Assembly (NCBI RefSeq): GCF_017884005.1
Contig: NZ_QFAY01000016.1
Coordinates: 14,436-67,761 of the forward strand
DNA from: Streptococcus panodentis
GTDB taxonomy: Bacteria > Bacillota > Bacilli > Lactobacillales > Streptococcaceae
Direction of reading: 5' to 3'
DNA length: 53,326 bases
The stretch's first letter is position 1; every line of letters starts with the position of its first letter. Below the pieces are notes generated by a model. It had not been told where the DNA came from. It made no database searches and was given only the letters and a program-made list of their open reading frames with translations. The position numbers and the translations under genes are program-made. Below are positions 48,170 through 53,326 of this stretch, piece by piece.

Positions 48170-48216
48170 GTTTTTTCCTTTCTGGGATATTTGTTTTTAC
48201 TGATTCCAAGCAAAAC

Positions 48217-48251
48217 AAGGGGCTGGGAATTTCCATTCCTACCCCTTTTTT
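48217..48251. terminator. Hairpin between ilvC and ilvA
   Basis: AAGGGG CT GGGAAT / ATTCCTACCCCTT stem-loop with T-runs on both sides. It probably reduces read-through from ilvC into ilvA. Confidence 0.78.
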
Positions 48252-48321
48252 GTATCGGTTGGGACTGTTGCCCGGAACGATTTTTCGCTGAGAATCTGTA
48301 TTTAGAAATAAATAGCGGTTC

Positions 48322-49878
<1,557 letters not shown>

Positions 49879-49886
<8 letters not shown>

Positions 49887-51579
49887 GGAACTTCACCCCC
49901 AACATCTCATGATTGCTCTTGCCGGCCGGCACCATTGGAAGCACATGCTCCTTGCGGGAAATATCCACCTCAATGAACATCGGTACATCCTCTTTTATGG
50001 CTTCCAAATCCTGCGCAATGGTTTCCGGATTGTCAAACTTATAGGATTTGACACCGTAGGCCTGGGCCATGAGCTGAAAGTCCGGCAGGCTGTCAAAGAC
50101 CGACTCGGAAGTCCGGCCTTCATAGAAAGCCTCCTGCCACTGGCGCACCATTCCCAGCGAATGGTTATTGAGCATAATCACCTTAATAGGGACCTGATAG
50201 ATATTCAGGATGGCCATTTCCTGATTGGTCATCTGGTAGCCTCCATCGCCGACAAAGAGAACGACTTCCTTATCAGGATTGGCAATCTTAGCCCCAATCG
50301 CCGCCGGCACACCGAAGCCCATGGTCCCCAGACCGCCGGATGTAACCAGCTGGCGTTCATTTTTATAAGGGTAGTACTGGGCTGTCCACATCTGATGCTG
50401 GCCGACATCGGTCACGACGATAGCCTCGCCCCGAGTCAGCTCACCCACACGCTCAATGACAGCCTGAGGCTGCACCACGCGTTCCTTCTTATCATAGGAA
50501 CGCACGCGGGCTTTATCCTGCGTCACCTTATCTACCCATTTGCTGGTATTGTTGTGGACCGTTTCTTCCCTGAGCAGCATTTGCAGAGCTTTCTTAGCAT
50601 CGCCGACAATGGGAATGTCTACACTGATAATCTTCCCGATTTCAGCCGGATCAATATCAATGTGGGCCACCTTGGCGTTTTTGGCAAAGGTCTTGGGATT
50701 GCCGGTCAGACGGTCATCAAAACGGCAGCCGATGCTGATCATAAAGTCCGCTTCGGTCATGGCAATATTGGCCGCGTAAGAGCCGTGCATACCGCCCATA
50801 CCGAGAAAAAGCGGGTGATCCGTCGCAATCGTCCCCTGTCCCAATAAGCTGGTCACCACAGGAATCTGATAGCGCTCCGCAAAGGCAACCAAGTCAGCCG
50901 CCGCCTCTGAGTAGCTGATACCGCCGCCCGACAGCAGAACCGGCTTTTTAGCCTTAGACAGATGTTTGAGAATCTTCTTGATCTGCAGCTCATTGGGAAT
51001 AATGGTCGGCTGATAGCTGGGGATGTGCAGCTTGCTGTCGTAGACAAAGTCTGTATCCAGAGCCGACACGTCTTTCGGCAAATCAATAACGACCGGTCCC
51101 GGCCGGCCTGTCGTCGCAATGTGAATGGCCTCCGTAATAATCCGCGGAATCTCGGCCGTTTCGCGCACCTGATAGTTGTATTTGGTGATGGGAGTCGTAA
51201 TGCCGACAATATCCGCTTCCTGAAAGGCATCCTTGCCGATGCCGGCCTTGGCCACCTGGCCTGTAAAGACCAAAAGGGGAACGCTGTCGCTCATGGCATC
51301 CGCAATGCCGGTGATGGCATTGGTGGCTCCCGGTCCGCTGGTGACGACCGCAACGCCGATTTTTCCAGTGGATTTGGCATAGCCTTCTGCCTCATGGACA
51401 CAGCCTTGCTCATGGCGGCCCAGAATATGGCGAATCCCGTCAAAATTATAAATAGCATCATAGAGCGGCAGCACAGCGCCGCCCGGATAGCCGAAAATCG
51501 TATCCACACCCAGATTTTTCAAGGTTTCCAAGACAAGTTCCGAGCCTGTCTTAGGAGCTTCTAATGTGATTTTCTCCAT
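49879..51579 (-). CDS. ilvB: Acetolactate synthase large subunit IlvB
   Basis: 566-residue thiamine-diphosphate enzyme that joins pyruvate units, or pyruvate with 2-oxobutanoate. FGYPGGAVLPLYDAI, the catalytic Glu in RHEQGCVHEAEGYA and the TPP motif VGDGGYQMTNQEM are visible. First gene of ilvBNCA, preceded by AAGGGGAAG, a promoter and a CodY-like box. Confidence 0.96.
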
Positions 51580-51601
51580 TCTTCCCCTTTCATTAATTTA
51601 C

Positions 51602-51616
51602 AATTTTCTAAAAATT
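51602..51616 (-). promoter_or_regulatory. CodY-like box upstream of ilvB
   Basis: AATTTTTAGAAAATT on the minus strand, one mismatch from the CodY consensus AATTTTCWGAAAATT. It lies between the predicted -10 and the ilvB start, a position suited to repression when branched-chain amino acids are plentiful. A weaker second match is near 51671-51686. No T-box leader was seen. Confidence 0.75.
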
Positions 51617-51632
51617 CAAAAAGCTTTCTACT

Positions 51633-51660
51633 ATAATAACATTTTTGAAAAAAAATGCAA
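51633..51660 (-). promoter_or_regulatory. Promoter of ilvBNCA
   Basis: TTGCAT (51655-51660), 16-base spacer, TATTAT (51633-51638). Confidence 0.7.
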
Positions 51661-51689
51661 GCCATGCAGAGAAATTTTCTGATTTTTTT

Positions 51690-52080
51690 AACGATTTCAC
51701 AATCAATGAAAAAGAAAGCAGGAAACCAGCCAAAGAAGCTCATTGTTTGACTGTCAATACAAACAGCGCCGGAATCGCTCACAGCACTGCTCGGAGGCAG
51801 CGGATAACCGATTGCTGGGAAGTCTCAGCTGTAGCGGCCTATAGCTTACGGCGGCGGAAAACCGGAGGACTGTTGGAGGACAAGGATAAAACTAAATCCA
51901 GTTTGTGCCTTCCAGCCCAAGGAACTGATAGAGCAGGTCAAAGCTGCCGACCGGGCGACTAAAAAATCGAAAGAACAGCAAAATACTGGCGCAACAGCCT
52001 TCCCTGCAAAAGCAAAAAAGGAAAGAGAGGGGGAAGGGCCTCCTCTGCCTGCGGACTGGAAGCAGCGGAAAATGCTTTTG
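51690..52080. other. Spacer between ilvB and the small membrane protein gene
   Basis: No supported gene. A frame on the plus strand stays open from about 51835 into the gene at 52144, with codons from 51920 onward reading like a charged, Lys/Glu-rich peptide, but it has no start codon with a ribosome binding site and the promoter at 52085-52113 lies within it. A GGACTGTTGGAGG repeat fragment lies near 51867. Confidence 0.5.
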
Positions 52081-52084
52081 GTTC

Positions 52085-52113
52085 TGGACTTCCTTATTCT
52101 TTGGTGGTATAAT
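52085..52113 (+). promoter_or_regulatory. Promoter of the 117-residue membrane protein gene
   Basis: TGGACT (52085-52090), 17-base spacer, TATAAT (52108-52113) with extended -10 (TGGTATAAT). Confidence 0.8.
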
Positions 52114-52143
52114 AAGGCTATCATCTATCCTTGGAGGCTGACG

Positions 52144-52497
52144 ATGGAAAAATTTACCAATATTTTTAAGAGTTTAGACCGTTCTTGGCTCATCCGCCAT
52201 TATCTCTTCAGCTTTGCTTTTTTCGCGCTCCTGGTCTATCTGACGGTCTCGAATCCCCGCCCCTCTTATCCAGCTCTCTTCCTTTTTCTGCTCTTTAGTC
52301 TCTTTTACCCCTTTGCTATGTTTGTCTATGAAAGCATCGTCAAGCTCGTCATGGGGGACAGCATCTTCCTCATTCCGATATTGGTCATACTGATTTGGAA
52401 AATTGTCCGTTTCTTTATGATTTGGCTCTTTTCTCTGCCCATCGGGATCATCGGCCTGATTTATCTCTATTTCGCTGTTAACCGCAAAACTGACTAA
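52144..52497 (+). CDS. Small multi-pass membrane protein, 117 residues, function unknown
   Basis: Starts at 52144 (MEKFTNIFKSL) with TTGGAGG 8 bases upstream. Three or four hydrophobic helices (for example FSFAFFALLVYLTV, LFLFLLFSLFYPFAMFVY, IGIIGLIYLYFAV), ending in a basic tail. No recognised family. A frame extending further upstream overlaps the predicted promoter and was not used. Confidence 0.8.
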   Translation: MEKFTNIFKSLDRSWLIRHYLFSFAFFALLVYLTVSNPRPSYPALFLFLLFSLFYPFAMFVYESIVKLVMGDSIFLIPILVILIWKIVRFFMIWLFSLPIGIIGLIYLYFAVNRKTD

Positions 52498-52509
52498 AAG
52501 CCGATAAAA

Positions 52510-52569
52510 AAGGCGGTGGGACAGAACTAATTTTTTAAAAATTTAGTTCTGTCCCAGCCTCCTTTTTTT
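52510..52569. terminator. Long palindromic bidirectional terminator
   Basis: AGGCGGTGGGACAGAACTAA pairs with TTAGTTCTGTCCCAGCCTCC around an A/T core, followed by TTTTTTT. A near copy is at 9517-9562. It separates the convergent 117-residue gene and the two-component remnant. Confidence 0.85.
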
Positions 52570-52575
52570 ATATAC

Positions 52576-53256
52576 TCAATGAAAGTCAAAGCCATCAGCT
52601 GCTTCTATCCAGCCCTTCTCCCGGCCAATACGGACTGCCTCCGTGCGGTTTTCGGCATCCAGCTTGGTCAGAATGGCAGACATATAATTGCGGATGGTGC
52701 CGTTGGACAAAAAGAGTTTGTCGGCGATTTCTTTGTTGGACAGGCCTGCAGCTGCAGCCTGCAAAACCAGCTTTTCCTGCTGCGAAAGCGGATTGCTGCC
52801 GGTCATCAGGACTTCCATAAGCTCGGGCGAATATTCCTTCCGGCCGGCCAAGACCGTCTGGATGGTCTTCATCAAATCTGCAATACTGCGTTCTTTCAGC
52901 ACATAAGCATCAACATCTGCCTTGACCGCCCGCTCAAAATAGCCCGGCCGCTTAAAGGTTGTCACGATAATGACCTTTAGCGAGGGGAAGGCCGTCTTGG
53001 CCCATTCCAAAACATCCAGAACAACCTGCTCCCCCTCTCTAAAGAGCAGCAGCTGGCACTGCCTGGCCTCAGCATGCTTGATGATATTGGTGGCCAATTC
53101 CAGCAGAATCATGCTGATGGCGGACTGCAGGCCGGGGGCCAGGCTGGCCATATTGAGCTGATTGTCCAGCAGAACCCGGATACCGCTCATCTCCAGCATG
53201 GACTGAACCGTTGCCAGCTCATCACCCAGAGTGCGCGTCTTGAGGTTGTCAATGAA
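52576..53256 (-). pseudogene. Histidine kinase-response regulator remnant fused in frame
   Basis: The open stretch begins without a start codon just after a stop (TGA at 53257-53259). It reads first as the end of a NarL-group histidine kinase: the dimerisation-to-ATPase linker and N-box ([20 protein letters not shown]), then VVLDV. It then switches, with no frame change, into the second half of a LuxR/NarL-type response regulator ([20 protein letters not shown], then [20 protein letters not shown] helix-turn-helix). Missing are the kinase His region and G-boxes and the receiver phospho-acceptor Asp. The junction at about 53003-53022 falls in a short LDV-coding sequence shared by both partners, so a deletion by microhomology is likely. 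An internal ATG at 53199 could still give a 207-residue protein. Confidence 0.8.
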
Positions 53257-53326
53257 TCAATAACCCTGTAGCTATTTTTGTTCCTGCTAGACTGACCGCT
53301 TCTCATTTCGGCCTGACTCTAAGATT

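Noticed and set aside
51846..52124. 92-codon minus-strand frame upstream of ilvB
   Set aside because: No ribosome site or family features; the region also has an open plus-strand frame, so the composition is the likely cause.
51580..52140. T-box leader for the ilv operon
   Set aside because: No AGGGTGGNACCGCG-type T-box sequence on the minus strand; a CodY-like box is present instead.

Overview
The window looks like chromosome of a sanguinis-group oral Streptococcus, most likely S. sanguinis or a very close relative. The right half carries gene orders typical of streptococci: ilvBNCA, a fused amino-acid ABC transporter, uppP-mecA-rgpG-sufCDSUB, and dacA next to an Ami/Opp locus. The left half carries an ethanolamine-utilisation (eut) and cobalamin accessory island, which few streptococci have. 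Base composition is moderate, ribosome binding sites are strong GGAGG types, and intergenic regions are full of short interspersed repeats. The species is inferred; nothing here proves it.

Region 1 (1-18.3 kb, almost all on the minus strand) is the eut/cob island. Read in the direction of transcription it runs: a PchP-like HAD phosphatase lipoprotein, eutP, cobD, pduX, cobT, a PduO-type cobalamin adenosyltransferase, a terminator, then eutG, eutS, eutV, eutW, eutA, eutB, eutC, eutL, a BMC shell protein with a SAP-like tail, eutE, eutM and a second eutM-like gene cut by the window edge. EutBC cleave ethanolamine with adenosylcobalamin, EutA reactivates the lyase, EutE and EutG dispose of the acetaldehyde, and EutL/EutM/EutS/the SAP-tailed protein form the microcompartment shell. 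The cob/pdu genes help build and adenosylate the cofactor. EutW/EutV is the ethanolamine-responsive kinase and its RNA-binding ANTAR antiterminator.

The regulatory RNA is the most informative part. Divergent from eutG on the plus strand (about 11.72-12.10 kb) is a promoter, a cobalamin riboswitch and then two hairpins with the A1/G4 hexaloops bound by EutV, the second overlapping a terminator. This is the architecture of the EutX/Rli55 decoy RNAs. The same paired hairpins sit over a terminator in the eutA leader, and one clear copy sits over a terminator in the eutG leader, whose promoter also contains a CcpA-like cre box. B12 availability, ethanolamine and carbon source therefore all appear to feed into the island.

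Region 2 (18.3-31.9 kb) has a 1-kb repeat-rich spacer, the oligopeptide transporter amiCDEF preceded by three tandem substrate-binding lipoproteins that each have their own promoter, and a divergent dacA whose catalytic SxxK lysine is replaced by asparagine.

Region 3 (31.9-53.3 kb) is mostly housekeeping: sufCDSUB, rgpG, mecA, uppP, a DUF2207 membrane protein, a fused amino-acid-binding/permease gene plus ATPase, a 71-residue protein, an SPFH protein, ilvBNCA with a CodY-like box, a small membrane protein, and at the right edge a decayed two-component pair in which a histidine-kinase fragment is fused in frame to a response-regulator fragment.

At least four families of short repeats recur in the spacers (around 9.3, 12.3, 16.3, 18.6-19.3, 31.7, 45.4 and 52.5 kb). 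They suggest mobile or recombining intergenic cassettes and may mark the edges of the island.
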